A DNA stretch of 64,000 nucleotides from Xenococcus sp. PCC 7305 (GCF_000332055.1 NZ_ALVZ01000227.1:1-64000); one strand, 5' to 3'. Shown: positions 10,083 to 18,154, counted from the first letter of the stretch. Notes: generated from the sequence alone by a model not told the origin. A program made the numbers and translations.

Positions 10083-10670
10083 TTATACTTGCAATTCAAA
10101 GCCTGGTAAAATATTCTCTCCAGAAATAATTGCGGGCATCGATATCACTTCTACAGCTTTTTGCGATCGCGCCAGCGCCGCGCTTCGCGATCGATAAATT
10201 TCTACTTTGGCATCTTGAGGATTAATCAGCCAACCTAAAGGTAAACCGTTGTCGATATATTCCTGCATCTTTTCTTGAAGTCGCTTAAGCTGATCTGTTT
10301 GCGAACGCAGTTCGATCAGAAAATCAGGCACAAGAGGGGGAAATTTTTGACGTTGTTCTGGGGTTAATCCTGACCAGCGATCTAATTTCACCCAAGCAAC
10401 ATCAGGAGAACGTTTTGCCCCATTAGGAAGAACAAAAATAGTTGAAGAACTAAATACTTTGCCTAATTTAGCTTGACGATTCCAAATATTCAAATCTGTA
10501 ATCAAATCTGCCTCCCTATTACCGCTTTCTCCTCCCACTGGTGGCACAATCACTAATTCTCCTGCTGCATTCATTTCCAGGCTTAAATCCCGATTCGCAA
10601 GACATAATTGATAAAATTCTTCGTCGGTCAAATGAGTAATTGGATCTAGATTCAACACCACGGTATTCAT
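10083..10670 (-). CDS. Uma2-family (DUF820) putative endonuclease
   Basis: A 195-aa member of the PD-(D/E)XK-like Uma2 family, which is very abundant in cyanobacteria and of unknown cellular role. Visible landmarks are LTDEEFYQLC, NGAKRSPDVAWVKLDRW, PDFLIELRSQTDQLKRLQEKMQEY and GWLINPQDAKVEIY. Near the C-terminus it carries extra residues RSRSAALARS encoded by a HIP1-rich palindrome. ATG 10670 (MNTVVLNLDP) matches family starts better than the upstream GTG/ATG codons. Confidence 0.85.
   Translation of the reverse strand: MNTVVLNLDPITHLTDEEFYQLCLANRDLSLEMNAAGELVIVPPVGGESGNREADLITDLNIWNRQAKLGKVFSSSTIFVLPNGAKRSPDVAWVKLDRWSGLTPEQRQKFPPLVPDFLIELRSQTDQLKRLQEKMQEYIDNGLPLGWLINPQDAKVEIYRSRSAALARSQKAVEVISMPAIISGENILPGFELQV
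10164..10193. repeat. HIP1-type palindrome inside the Uma2 gene
   Basis: CGATCGCG (10164-10171) and CGCGATCG (10186-10193) form an 8-bp stem around a GC-rich loop in an otherwise AT-rich gene. It encodes in frame the extra peptide SRSAALARS between the conserved KVEIY and AVEVI segments. Confidence 0.6.
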
Positions 10671-10764
10671 TACAACTTGCCTCGTGCTTTTTTCGCCAAC
10701 GTCAACCACTCTTGTTCAAAGTCTAACAAGATTTTTCAGGTGATTTTTTGATATTTTAATTATT

Positions 10765-10794
10765 TTCGCGAGGAACGAGCGAACCCCTCGCGAA
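10765..10794. repeat. GC-rich hairpin downstream of the WD40 gene
   Basis: TTCGCGAGG (10765-10773) pairs perfectly with CCTCGCGAA (10786-10794). No T-run follows on the minus strand, so it may be a dispersed palindrome or a weak 3'-end structure rather than a standard terminator. Confidence 0.5.
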
Positions 10795-10869
10795 TGTTCC
10801 AGTAAAACTAATTACACGCAAGAAAGTTCTGAATCGAGAAGTAGCACAGGCAAATACAGAGATCGCAAA

Positions 10870-11946
10870 TCAACCAAAACCTTTCCCTCGCTTAGACTCA
10901 GACCAAATAATCAACTCCCCACCCTGACCGCCAGCAGCCAACCATTTGCCATCATGACTCCAATCCAGACAGGAAAAACCACGAGACGCGCCTTCTAATA
11001 TTTGTCCTACTTGTTTGGCTTTTGTCCACAAACCCAACCAACCATCATCCGCAGCAGAAGCGAGTAATGAGCTATGGGGATGAAACTCTAAAGCTTGAAT
11101 CTTACTCTCGTGTAAATCTAAAACGCGAGCATTCCAACCATCGTTGTCGTTAGCTTCTTTTTTCCAAACGGCAATTCCTTCGATGCTCGATGCTGCCAAT
11201 AAAGGTGCCTTGTTTGATAATCGTTGCGACCAAGTTAAATTAGAAATCTTACCAGGAAAACCCTGCATTACCCAAGGATGGGGACTTCCGTATTCTAAAA
11301 CGGCAATGGTATTATCTAAATTTCCAGAAGCAATATATTTACTGTCCCCAGACCAAGCTGTCACAATACTAGCTGAGGGCATATCAATAATATATGGTTC
11401 ATCATCCCAGTCTTGAGTAGACCATATTTTTACTCCCCCATTACCCGCGATCGCAAGATTCTCTCCATTCGGTCGCCAAGCTAAATCTAAAACAGAAGAG
11501 TTAGCAAAGGGTAGAGTCGTTATCACTGTTTGACTATCAGCATCCCAGATTTGCACATAACGCCCTAAACTAAAGGCTAAATAGTTACAATTAGGACTCC
11601 AAGCTAGTTTATCGACCCAGGTCGGAGCATTATCTAGAGTAGCGATTAATTTCACTTCTTTTTGAACAGAGTTAGGGAAAATCGCCCAAACTCTAACCCT
11701 GCCATCCTGTCCCCCAGCAGCTAAAAACTTGCCATCAGTAGAAAAAGCCAAACAGTCTATTGAAGCTATATCTGCAGGTAATAAATTAACTAAACTGCCA
11801 TCTTGCAATACAATCACTTCTCCCGCAGCCGAACTAGCAGCTAATAAACCATCGGAAGACCAAGCAACTGCGGTGACATATTCTGAAAGAGCATCCTGCC
11901 ATTGTTGCTGAAATAAGACTTTTCCCTTCGTGCCTAAACCAAACAT
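10870..11946 (-). CDS. WD40-repeat protein paired with CobW GTPase
   Basis: A 358-aa beta-propeller protein with about seven WD40-like units (for example LAFSTDGKFLAAGGQDGRVRVWA, LAWSPNCNYLAFSLGRYVQIWD, LDWSHDGKWLAAGGQGGELIIW). No signal peptide is seen, so it is probably a cytosolic scaffold. Its ATG lies inside the last codons of the CobW gene (13-nt overlap), so the two are translationally coupled and should act together. With the Zur-like box before cobW it probably belongs to the low-zinc response. The molecular role is not known to me. Confidence 0.85.
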   Translation of the reverse strand: MFGLGTKGKVLFQQQWQDALSEYVTAVAWSSDGLLAASSAAGEVIVLQDGSLVNLLPADIASIDCLAFSTDGKFLAAGGQDGRVRVWAIFPNSVQKEVKLIATLDNAPTWVDKLAWSPNCNYLAFSLGRYVQIWDADSQTVITTLPFANSSVLDLAWRPNGENLAIAGNGGVKIWSTQDWDDEPYIIDMPSASIVTAWSGDSKYIASGNLDNTIAVLEYGSPHPWVMQGFPGKISNLTWSQRLSNKAPLLAASSIEGIAVWKKEANDNDGWNARVLDLHESKIQALEFHPHSSLLASAADDGWLGLWTKAKQVGQILEGASRGFSCLDWSHDGKWLAAGGQGGELIIWSESKRGKGFG

Positions 11947-12902
11947 TGTTTAAAGTCCTCTCTCAGTTCTGCCTCATCCAGATTGCGACCGATAAAGACT
12001 AATTCGTTCTTACGGGTCTCTCCTTCCTTCCAAGGGCGGTCTGGTTTGCCATCAAACAGCATATGCACTCCTTGGAAAACAAGGCGATCGCTTTCTCCTG
12101 CAATATTTAAAATACCTTTCATGCGAAAGATATCTACCCCTTTAGTTTGCAGTAAGTTACTCAACCAGTCATTTAGTTTTTGTCCGTCTAAGGCTCCAGA
12201 TTCTACTATGGCAAAAGATTTGACTGTCTCATCATGTTCGTGAGCATCTTCGTTGAGAAATTCGGGATCAATTTCTAAAGCACGGTCTAGATCAAATGCC
12301 TGGACTCCTAACAACGCATCCATCGACAATTCAGAGTTTTGGGTGCGATAGATTTTTGCCATTCCGTTCATGGCTTTAATTTTACTTTCCAAGTCATCCA
12401 ACTCTTGGGGACTGACAAGATCGGTTTTATTAAGAAGAATCACATCGGCAAAGGCAATTTGTTCTTGTGCTTCCTCCGCCGACCAATGTTGCTGAATATG
12501 TTTAGCATCGACTACTGTAACTACTGCATCCAAGGCAATCTTATTTTTCATGTCTTCATCGACAAAAAAGGTTTGAATTACCGGAGCAGGGTCAGCCAAC
12601 CCAGTAGTTTCAATGACCAAATGGTCGAATTGGTTACGACGCTTCATTAAGTTACCGATAATGCGAATCAAATCACCCCGCACTGTACAGCAAATACAGC
12701 CGTTATTCATTTCAAAGATTTCTTCATCGGCATCAATTATCAGTTGATTATCAATCCCCACTTCGCCAAACTCGTTTACGATGACTGCTACTTTCTTCCC
12801 ATGTTCATAGGTGAGGATGCGATTGAGGAGGGTGGTTTTTCCCGCACCTAGATAACCTGTAAGTACGGTCACGGGGACGGTGTTGTTGGTTGTCGCTACC
12901 AT
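11934..12902 (-). CDS. CobW/COG0523-family GTPase, probable zinc metallochaperone
   Basis: A 322-aa G3E GTPase with P-loop GYLGAGKT (residues 16-23), metal-binding CICC motif (69-72), ETTGLADPAP switch, NKTDLV base-recognition motif and a His/Asp-rich segment (NEDAHEHDETV) near the middle. COG0523 proteins under Zur control are thought to allocate zinc to client enzymes when it is scarce. The palindrome 23 bp upstream of the start resembles a Zur box, which supports zinc rather than cobalt or nickel. Confidence 0.88.
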   Translation of the reverse strand: MVATTNNTVPVTVLTGYLGAGKTTLLNRILTYEHGKKVAVIVNEFGEVGIDNQLIIDADEEIFEMNNGCICCTVRGDLIRIIGNLMKRRNQFDHLVIETTGLADPAPVIQTFFVDEDMKNKIALDAVVTVVDAKHIQQHWSAEEAQEQIAFADVILLNKTDLVSPQELDDLESKIKAMNGMAKIYRTQNSELSMDALLGVQAFDLDRALEIDPEFLNEDAHEHDETVKSFAIVESGALDGQKLNDWLSNLLQTKGVDIFRMKGILNIAGESDRLVFQGVHMLFDGKPDRPWKEGETRKNELVFIGRNLDEAELREDFKQCLV

Positions 12903-12924
12903 AATCTAATTTCTAAACTCTTTT

Positions 12925-12951
12925 AAATAATGATAATCGATCTCATTATTT
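12925..12951. promoter_or_regulatory. Zur-like box upstream of the CobW-WD40 operon
   Basis: AAATAATGA and TCATTATTT form perfect 9-bp arms around a 9-bp spacer, with ATGATAAT inside as in the znuA box. It lies 23 bp before the CobW start on the minus strand. Confidence 0.65.
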
Positions 12952-13068
12952 TAAAAACAAAATAGCTTTAAAATTTATTAACTATGTAATTAATTGTAAG
13001 AGTCTAATACCACGTTTCTTGCCGAGGTAAAATAGACTTAGCTAATAACTTAGTTTATACATTGCGAT

Positions 13069-13311
13069 ATGGCACAAGTTAATATTCACGAAGCCAAAAC
13101 CCATTTATCTCAACTCCTTTCTCGCGCTGTTTTAGGGGAAGATATAGTTATTGCCAAAGCTGGTAAACCTATCGTGCGTCTCGTTCCCGTAGAAGAACCG
13201 CTTCAAGACCGTATTTTAGGGCAAGATGAAGGATTATTTACTGTCCCCGAAAATTTCAACGACTCTTTACCAGAAAATATTTTGCCGGCGTTTGAAGGTA
13301 ATTTAGATTGA
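13069..13311 (+). CDS. Phd/YefM-type antitoxin (VapB role)
   Basis: An 80-aa protein beginning MAQVNIHEAKTHLSQLLSRA, the Phd DNA-binding fold, followed by IVIAKAGKPIVRLVP and a toxin-binding tail. It overlaps the toxin by 4 nt. Confidence 0.9.
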   Translation: MAQVNIHEAKTHLSQLLSRAVLGEDIVIAKAGKPIVRLVPVEEPLQDRILGQDEGLFTVPENFNDSLPENILPAFEGNLD

Positions 13312-13703
13312 ATATTTTACTAGATACACAAATTTTTCTTTGGGCATTAGCAGAACCAAAACGCTTAGGAAAAAAGGCTAAATCTTTATTAAAAAGCAAG
13401 AAAAATCAACTTTATCTTTCGGCTGCTAGTTCTTGGGAGATTGCTATTAAAGCAGGTTTAGGCAAACTCCCACTACCCGAAACGCCAGATAAGTATATAT
13501 CTAGCAGAATGGCGAGTCTTAAGATTGCGCCTCTTGATGTCAAACACTATCATACTTTCATCGTTTATCAACTCCCGTTGCATCATCGAGATCCCTTTGA
13601 CCGTATCTTGATTGCTAGTGCGCTCTCAGAAAATTTTCATCTAATGAGTGCTGACAGACAATTTCGTCGTTATGATGTTGATTTGATTTGGGGTTTAGAT
13701 TAA
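13308..13703 (+). CDS. vapC: VapC-type PIN-domain toxin
   Basis: A 131-aa PIN ribonuclease. Acidic residues are in place (LLDTQIFLW, SSWEIAIK, HRDPFDRILIASAL, MSADRQF). The start codon is TTG at 13308, inside the antitoxin stop (ATTGA). The end overlaps the convergent hydrolase gene by 4 nt. Confidence 0.9.
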   Translation: MNILLDTQIFLWALAEPKRLGKKAKSLLKSKKNQLYLSAASSWEIAIKAGLGKLPLPETPDKYISSRMASLKIAPLDVKHYHTFIVYQLPLHHRDPFDRILIASALSENFHLMSADRQFRRYDVDLIWGLD

Positions 13704-14605
13704 GTAGGAAGAAAATTTTGAATCGCTTCTCCTGCCGCTTTGGGATATTCTTCATAAATCCCCAGGGTTCCCGTTAATCTAACTGTTTGTACCTTGTCTA
13801 ACTTTGCCATTGCTTCCATTTCCGCTTTCGATTTCGGGGGGGCGTTTTCTGCCAGAATTATCAATGCAGGTATAGATAAAGATTCTAGAAGTTGCAAAAA
13901 CTCCTCTCTATTCGTTACAGGATCGATCGCGCCAGTGACAAAAGCAGCTGGGCCATATCTCGCACCAGGTTTTGAGGTAATTTGGTGTTTTCGGTTGATA
14001 AATTCGGGAGTTAGTTTGCCCTCATCCACATAGACGTGGCGTTTATACATGAAGCGCAGAAAAGAAGGTGTCGTGTTGAGATAGTATAAACCTTGTCCGA
14101 CAACTGGCGATCGCACTAAATTGTTAACCCCATTTCTCACGCGATCGGGTAAACCCATAACTCTTAACGGACCTTGCCAAGTAGGAGCAATTAAAGCCAG
14201 CTTAGAAATTATATCTGGGTTATCCTGGGCAAATTTTAAAGCGTATCCCGAAGCATGACCCGCAGCAATTAAGATAATTGGACTATCAAAAATAGATTTA
14301 ATAATATCTCCCAACAACTGATGAAATAATGTGGGATTATAATTTACAGGGGGACATTCAGACTCGCCAAACCCCAACCAATCTAGAATTGTCACTTGAT
14401 ATTCTGTAGCCAGTAGATTGGCAAGACCTTTCATCTCGGTGCGACTAGAAACAGTACTAAAAGCGGGAAGTAGCAGCATGGGTTTTCCTTCGCCAATAGT
14501 TTCGTAAACAACTCGATATTGTTGGTCTAAAAAGTTCCAGTTGTAAACATTCTTGGTCCCGCCAATACTAGAGTTAAGTTGAGTCTGATTGGTTGCTGTA
14601 GTCAT
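13700..14605 (-). CDS. Alpha/beta-hydrolase
   Basis: A 301-aa alpha/beta-hydrolase fold protein. LLLPAFSTVSSRTEM supplies the oxyanion region, LDWLGFGES the second strand, and IAAGHASGYALKFA occupies the nucleophile elbow where many relatives have GxSxG. Here it reads GHASG, so Ser is displaced by one position and the nucleophile is uncertain. Substrate is unknown. It lies in the metal/TA region without a clear operon partner. Confidence 0.75.
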   Translation of the reverse strand: MTTATNQTQLNSSIGGTKNVYNWNFLDQQYRVVYETIGEGKPMLLLPAFSTVSSRTEMKGLANLLATEYQVTILDWLGFGESECPPVNYNPTLFHQLLGDIIKSIFDSPIILIAAGHASGYALKFAQDNPDIISKLALIAPTWQGPLRVMGLPDRVRNGVNNLVRSPVVGQGLYYLNTTPSFLRFMYKRHVYVDEGKLTPEFINRKHQITSKPGARYGPAAFVTGAIDPVTNREEFLQLLESLSIPALIILAENAPPKSKAEMEAMAKLDKVQTVRLTGTLGIYEEYPKAAGEAIQNFLPT

Positions 14606-14658
14606 AGCTATTAGTGAAGAGAAATCTATCTATAACAAGATTTTAGACAGATAGTGGA

Positions 14659-14982
14659 TTAACTTTGTAATTGTCTTAATGCATTGATACATACTGGACA
14701 ATCACAACCATACAAAGCCACGGCAGCATCACTTTCCGCTTCAGTAAGTTCATACATCTGATAATCTTCGTCTGAACCTTGAGGAATATTGATTAAGGGT
14801 GATGAATTACGATCACTAGTTTGACGAACACAAGTTAGGTTATTAAAGCGAGAATTCGTAGAACAAGTCTCTTCTTGAACTTCGGGTGCAGTAAAGACTA
14901 ATTCCTCAGCATGAGCGGGAATTGCCAAAACAGTAGTGAATAAAGGAATAATAGCTAGTAATTTGAGGCTAATTTTATTCAT
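14659..14982 (-). CDS. Small secreted Cys-rich protein of unknown function
   Basis: A 107-aa protein with a clear signal peptide (SLKLLAIIPLFTTVLAIPAHA, cleavage after AHA). The mature part has Cys residues in EETCSTN, NLTCVRQ and a terminal GCDCPVC cluster, which could bind metal or form disulfides. I do not recognise the family. A Zur-like half-site lies just upstream and the next gene upstream is a cation-efflux protein, so a periplasmic metal-related role is a reasonable inference. Confidence 0.65.
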   Translation of the reverse strand: MNKISLKLLAIIPLFTTVLAIPAHAEELVFTAPEVQEETCSTNSRFNNLTCVRQTSDRNSSPLINIPQGSDEDYQMYELTEAESDAAVALYGCDCPVCINALRQLQS

Positions 14983-14996
14983 GGCTAGTCATTGTG

Positions 14997-15011
14997 CGAC
15001 AATCGTTATCA
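14997..15011. promoter_or_regulatory. Possible Zur-like half-site
   Basis: CGACAATCGTTATCA followed by TTTTA. The right arm GTTATCATTTTA matches the Zur boxes at 2557 and 21618, while the left arm is degenerate (4 of 7). It lies 15-29 bp upstream of the small secreted protein. Confidence 0.4.
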
Positions 15012-15022
15012 TTTTATCTCCT

Positions 15023-15634
15023 TTAAATCAATTCGGCTCTTGCCTGAGTGAGAACTTTTCCCGCGGACTGAGCAAAAACCACAGTGAGGAATAGCCCTAA
15101 AATGAAATCTGGCAAAAATGAGTTGGTTACAAATACCAATCCAGCCGTTAGCAACACTGACGTATTGGCAATAATGTCATTGCGGGAACACAACCAAACT
15201 GAAGACATATTTACATTGTCATTACGGTGACGAATCAAAAGTAAAAAGCAGATTAAGTTCGCGACTAAAGCTAAAATACCAATCTCACTCATTAGTTGAA
15301 CTGCGGGAACGGTTTGAGCAAATAGCTGATAACTAGCTCTGGCAAATACAGCGATCGCAGTTAGAAACATAATACCCCCTTTGAGTATTGCCGATCTCGC
15401 CTGAGCTTTTTTGCCTTTTGTAATAACGTAAAGGCTACAGCCATAAACTAACGCATCGCCCAGCATATCGAGGGAATCACCCGTTAGAGACAAAGAAGCG
15501 GCTTTAATTCCTCCGCTAAACTCGACTACAAACATCACCGCATTAATCACCAAAATAATCCATAACACTTTACTCTGGCGTTTTTGCAGTTTTTCTAATT
15601 CCTTTGCTTTATGTTGACAACAATGTTCTGCCAT
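15023..15634 (-). CDS. Short CDF-type cation efflux protein
   Basis: A 203-aa membrane protein with about six transmembrane segments. SLTGDSLDMLGDALVYG and SRNDIIANTSVLL carry the Asp/Asn-type metal-site residues of cation diffusion facilitators. The cytosolic C-terminal domain of classical CDFs is absent. The N-terminus MAEHCCQHKAKE could bind metal. ATG 15634 is preferred to an upstream TTG because the latter falls inside the operator palindrome. Probable substrate is Zn or a related divalent cation, expelled under control of the ArsR-type sensor encoded 1 kb away. Confidence 0.8.
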   Translation of the reverse strand: MAEHCCQHKAKELEKLQKRQSKVLWIILVINAVMFVVEFSGGIKAASLSLTGDSLDMLGDALVYGCSLYVITKGKKAQARSAILKGGIMFLTAIAVFARASYQLFAQTVPAVQLMSEIGILALVANLICFLLLIRHRNDNVNMSSVWLCSRNDIIANTSVLLTAGLVFVTNSFLPDFILGLFLTVVFAQSAGKVLTQARAELI

Positions 15635-15650
15635 TTTTTTTGTTACAACG

Positions 15651-15702
15651 TTCAAATGATTGTTTGAATAATATTCATGATAACCTTCAAACGTTCAAAA
15701 GT
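15651..15702. promoter_or_regulatory. ArsR/SmtB-type operator before the CDF gene
   Basis: TTCAAATGATTGTTTGAA (15651-15668) and the perfect palindrome TGAATAATATTCA (15665-15677) overlap, followed by TTCAAACGTTCAAAAG. Imperfect TGAA-TTCA repeats of this kind are the classic target of SmtB/ZiaR/CadC repressors, and such a gene lies at 16657. Confidence 0.65.
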
Positions 15703-15823
15703 ATATTAGACATCTTATGGAAGAGAAGCGATCGCTTCTTGAGTAATGAGTTCATTACTCTGAAGACGTATCAGGAAATGGGGCAATGAAAAGAACAAGA
15801 ATCCTGATTTTCTAGTTAACAAG

Positions 15824-16135
15824 TCAAGAAGATTGTTCTTGTTCCATCTTTTGTTGAGCTTTGACGTAGCTTTCTAGTACGGCATTCATTCTGGATTGAT
15901 AGCCTTTTTTCCCATTAGCTTGAAAATATTGAAGTACTGATTGTTTGACTCTTAGGGTAACGGGTTGAGTCAAGTCTGGCATGACGGGTTGAGCATTCTT
16001 CCAGAAATCATCATCTAGTTCTGGAATATCAGAATAATCAATATCCTCATCCTTTAGCTCTGCTAATTTACGCTCTTGTTCTTCAGTGAGTTGAGGTTTT
16101 TTCTTAGGGTCTGGAGTATAACTAACGGTTGTCAT
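15824..16135 (-). CDS. brnA: BrnA-type antitoxin
   Basis: A 103-aa protein with an acidic N-terminal half (DEDIDYSDIPELDDDFWKNA) and a ribbon-helix-helix-like C-terminal segment (PVTLRVKQSVLQYFQANGKKGYQSRMNAVLESYV). This is typical of BrnA, which binds BrnT and the promoter. It overlaps brnT by 14 nt. Confidence 0.88.
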   Translation of the reverse strand: MTTVSYTPDPKKKPQLTEEQERKLAELKDEDIDYSDIPELDDDFWKNAQPVMPDLTQPVTLRVKQSVLQYFQANGKKGYQSRMNAVLESYVKAQQKMEQEQSS

Positions 16136-16388
16136 AGCGCTTAACCTCTTTACTATTAGCTTTTCTAGCTGAAATGAGACGAATCACAGAATCTCTGATG
16201 GTATAAACCAGAACGTAAACGCGCTGGTCTATACGAGCCAAAGTAATGTAGCGAACTTCCCCATAATCAAAGCGATTATCAACAAAGGTTATTCTATTGC
16301 TATCGTCAAATGCTCTGGTAGCAAAGATAAAGCTTATCGAGTGCTTGGCTTCATTTTTCTTTGCCTTAGCATCGTCCCATTCAAACAT
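16122..16388 (-). CDS. brnT: BrnT-type toxin
   Basis: An 88-aa RelE-fold ribonuclease toxin. FEWDDAKAKKNEAKHSISF, the central FDDSNRITFVD, RYITLARIDQRVYVLVYT and RLISARKANSKEVKRY are the family signatures. Unlike most type II modules the toxin gene comes first, which is normal for BrnTA. Confidence 0.92.
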   Translation of the reverse strand: MFEWDDAKAKKNEAKHSISFIFATRAFDDSNRITFVDNRFDYGEVRYITLARIDQRVYVLVYTIRDSVIRLISARKANSKEVKRYDNR

Positions 16389-16656
16389 GAAAAAATGTTA
16401 ATACAATTTGTACATACAATCAAGGATCATTTGAGAATTATTGGTCACAAGTTAAGGAACTAGTGGACGCAGGCGTAAATAAGCTATCTATAACGGCTAA
16501 TTTAAGGTAAATAGAACTACTGAATCTACAATCTTTAGTTTTCAGGCGATCGCTTTTCTGCAAGAGGAAGTGCGATCGCTTTTTTGATTTTTGGATAATG
16601 CGATCGCGGATTAAAGCGATCGCAATTGGGAAAAGCTAAAACATATTTGGTACGAG

Positions 16657-17019
16657 CTAAACTAACTCCTGCAAAGAATAGCTAAGAATATCGGTTACAC
16701 GTCGATCTTTTAAAGAATAGTAAGCGAGTTTGCCATCATTACGATACTTAAGCAATTTTAAATCCCGCATTTTCCGTAGATGATGAGAAGCAGTAGCGAT
16801 CTTAACATTTAACATCGCGGCAATATCGCAAACACAAAGCTCATCGCCGTTTCTTAGTGCATAAAGGATTTTAACTCGCGATCGATCCGCTAAAGCACCA
16901 AAGATAATAATCATTTCCTCTAAAGTGTCTTCTGAGGGTAGAGTTTCCCTAAGTTGAGTAACTAACTCAGTGTTGAAACATCTTACCTGACAAAGATCGT
17001 CTGTTTTGGTTTTGCTCAC
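16657..17019 (-). CDS. AztR/CadC-type ArsR-family metal sensor
   Basis: A 120-aa winged-helix repressor. It has an N-terminal CQVRC (Cys10, Cys14) and CVC in the alpha-3 helix (ELCVCD, Cys62 and Cys64), the four-Cys alpha3N site of CadC and AztR. The alpha-5 site His residues of SmtB/ZiaR are missing (LKDRRVTDILSYSLQEL), so it should sense thiophilic ions or zinc through alpha3N only. The DNA-recognition helix reads IATASHHLRKMRDLKLLKYR. The start is GTG. The likely target is the operator at 15651 before the CDF exporter. Confidence 0.87.
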   Translation of the reverse strand: MSKTKTDDLCQVRCFNTELVTQLRETLPSEDTLEEMIIIFGALADRSRVKILYALRNGDELCVCDIAAMLNVKIATASHHLRKMRDLKLLKYRNDGKLAYYSLKDRRVTDILSYSLQELV

Positions 17020-17176
17020 GGATATTTTGGGGTAGCGGTTAAATCTATTTAAATCAATGGTACAAGATAGTTTAATTCCTAAGTTGGTTAGAAAGCGAGA
17101 TCGCTATATTTTTCAAACTACAACACTTAAGTAATATGATTGCTTTTTCCTGCAAAACAATCCAACTCACTCTATA

Positions 17177-17432
17177 TTATTTAAGCCGATTAAATTCTTC
17201 TTCGGTAATTCCCATTTGCTTGAGTATTTCTTGAAACAACCAGCTACCAATTTCAGCCTTACCATGAATAGGAATAGTAGTTGCTCTACCATCGGGATGT
17301 TTCCAGCGTGCATGAGAGCCTTTCTGTCTTGGCGAGCATTCCCTTGCGTCTTGTGCCGACGCGGGGTCTCGCCACTTTTTTGAAACCAAGCTTTTTCGCA
17401 ACTCGTTCTAATTCTTTGGCTTTAGCTGGCAT
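17177..17432 (-). pseudogene. hicA: HicA toxin disrupted by a 43-bp hairpin element
   Basis: From ATG 17432 the frame reads MPAKAKELERVAKKLGFKKV, the normal HicA N-terminus, and then enters a 43-bp hairpin repeat. Beyond it, in another frame, the protein resumes RQKGSHARWKHPDGRATTIP through MGITEEEFNRLK, with the HicA catalytic His in GSHARW. Removing the insertion restores GFKKVRQKGSHARW. The insertion is not a multiple of three, so the toxin is inactivated. Its start overlaps hicB by 11 nt. Confidence 0.85.
17331..17373. mobile_element. 43-bp hairpin element, copy in hicA
   Basis: Outer arms GGCGAG/CTCGCC enclose a core with TTCCCTTGCG and CGCGGGGT. It has the same length and core as copies at 18112, 23753 and 60691. 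Confidence 0.85.
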
Positions 17433-17643
17433 TGTGAATAACTAATTCAACATCTTGAGGAAGAGAACGTCCCATTTCTTGATATTCCTCTAATATCATG
17501 TCAAAAACATTATCTAATTCTGCTTTTGCTGCTGCGGCTGTTTCTCCCCAAGCATGACATCCTTCAATTGCAGGTACATAAGCCACAAAAGTATTGTTAT
17601 CGTCGGGACGAATGACAACCGTATAATCTTGCAGGGATTTCAT
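17422..17643 (-). CDS. hicB: HicB antitoxin
   Basis: A 73-aa protein with the HicB partial RNase H-like fold: YTVVIRPDDNNTFVAYVPAIEGCHAWGETAAAAKAELDNVFDMILEEY. It is complete and first in the operon. Because hicA is broken, it is now an orphan antitoxin. Confidence 0.9.
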   Translation of the reverse strand: MKSLQDYTVVIRPDDNNTFVAYVPAIEGCHAWGETAAAAKAELDNVFDMILEEYQEMGRSLPQDVELVIHNAS

Positions 17644-17762
17644 TGGTTACTCAATTAGCTGAAATATGTTTTCAATTATAAAGGTATTTAATAGACGCAT
17701 TGGCTATTTCTCGAATATTCAATACGTTCTAAAAAGCGATCACGAAGTGCCAGGCTCTGCCT

Positions 17763-17827
17763 GATCGCGTTTATTTTCTGCAAGCTCGCTATCACTATCA
17801 AAAAGGTGATTGAATATATTTGCAGTG
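17763..17827. repeat. 65-bp direct repeat flanking the MazF module, left copy
   Basis: GATCGCGTTTATTTTCTGCA, AGCTCGCTATCACTATC and AAAAGGTGATTGAATATATT. It is nearly identical to 18511-18575. Confidence 0.8.
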
Positions 17828-17892
17828 TTTTGCTTGACAAATATCTTAAGCATTAAAATTTAAAATATAAGCTGTCCATAATATAAAAACCG

Positions 17893-18087
17893 ATGAACGA
17901 GAAAGAAATCATAGTGAGGGAATTAGATCGAGTCCCCAACTCTTTATTACCAAAAGTTCTAGAATTTATTAAATCTGTTCAGGATACACCTCAAGTAGAA
18001 CAGTTAGAAACAAATTTATTGTCAGAAGCCGCACTTGCTCAAGATTGGCTTGCTCCAGAGGAAGATGAAGCATGGCAAGATTTGTAA
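17893..18087 (+). CDS. DUF2281-like antitoxin of a MazF module
   Basis: A 64-aa protein opening MNEKEIIVRELDRVPNSLLP, with PKVLEFIKSVQD and an acidic toxin-binding end (SEAALAQDWLAPEEDEAWQDL). This is the usual arrangement of VapB/DUF2281-type antitoxins. It overlaps the broken MazF gene by 16 nt. Confidence 0.8.
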   Translation: MNEKEIIVRELDRVPNSLLPKVLEFIKSVQDTPQVEQLETNLLSEAALAQDWLAPEEDEAWQDL

Positions 18088-18111
18088 AAGGCGATTTCCT
18101 TTCCCTGTCTT

Positions 18112-18154
18112 GGTCAGCATTCCCTTGCGCCTGCCGGCGACGCGGGGTCTGACC
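18112..18154. mobile_element. 43-bp hairpin element, copy in mazF
   Basis: Outer arms GGTCAG/CTGACC, with core CATTCCCTTGCG...CGCGGGGT. It is flanked on the left by CTGTCTT, as is the hicA copy. Confidence 0.85.

Noticed and set aside
16389-16656. VKELVDAGVNKLSITANLR-like peptide between brnT and the ArsR gene
   Set aside because: Short, without a start codon or recognisable family. The region is otherwise HIP1-rich intergenic DNA.
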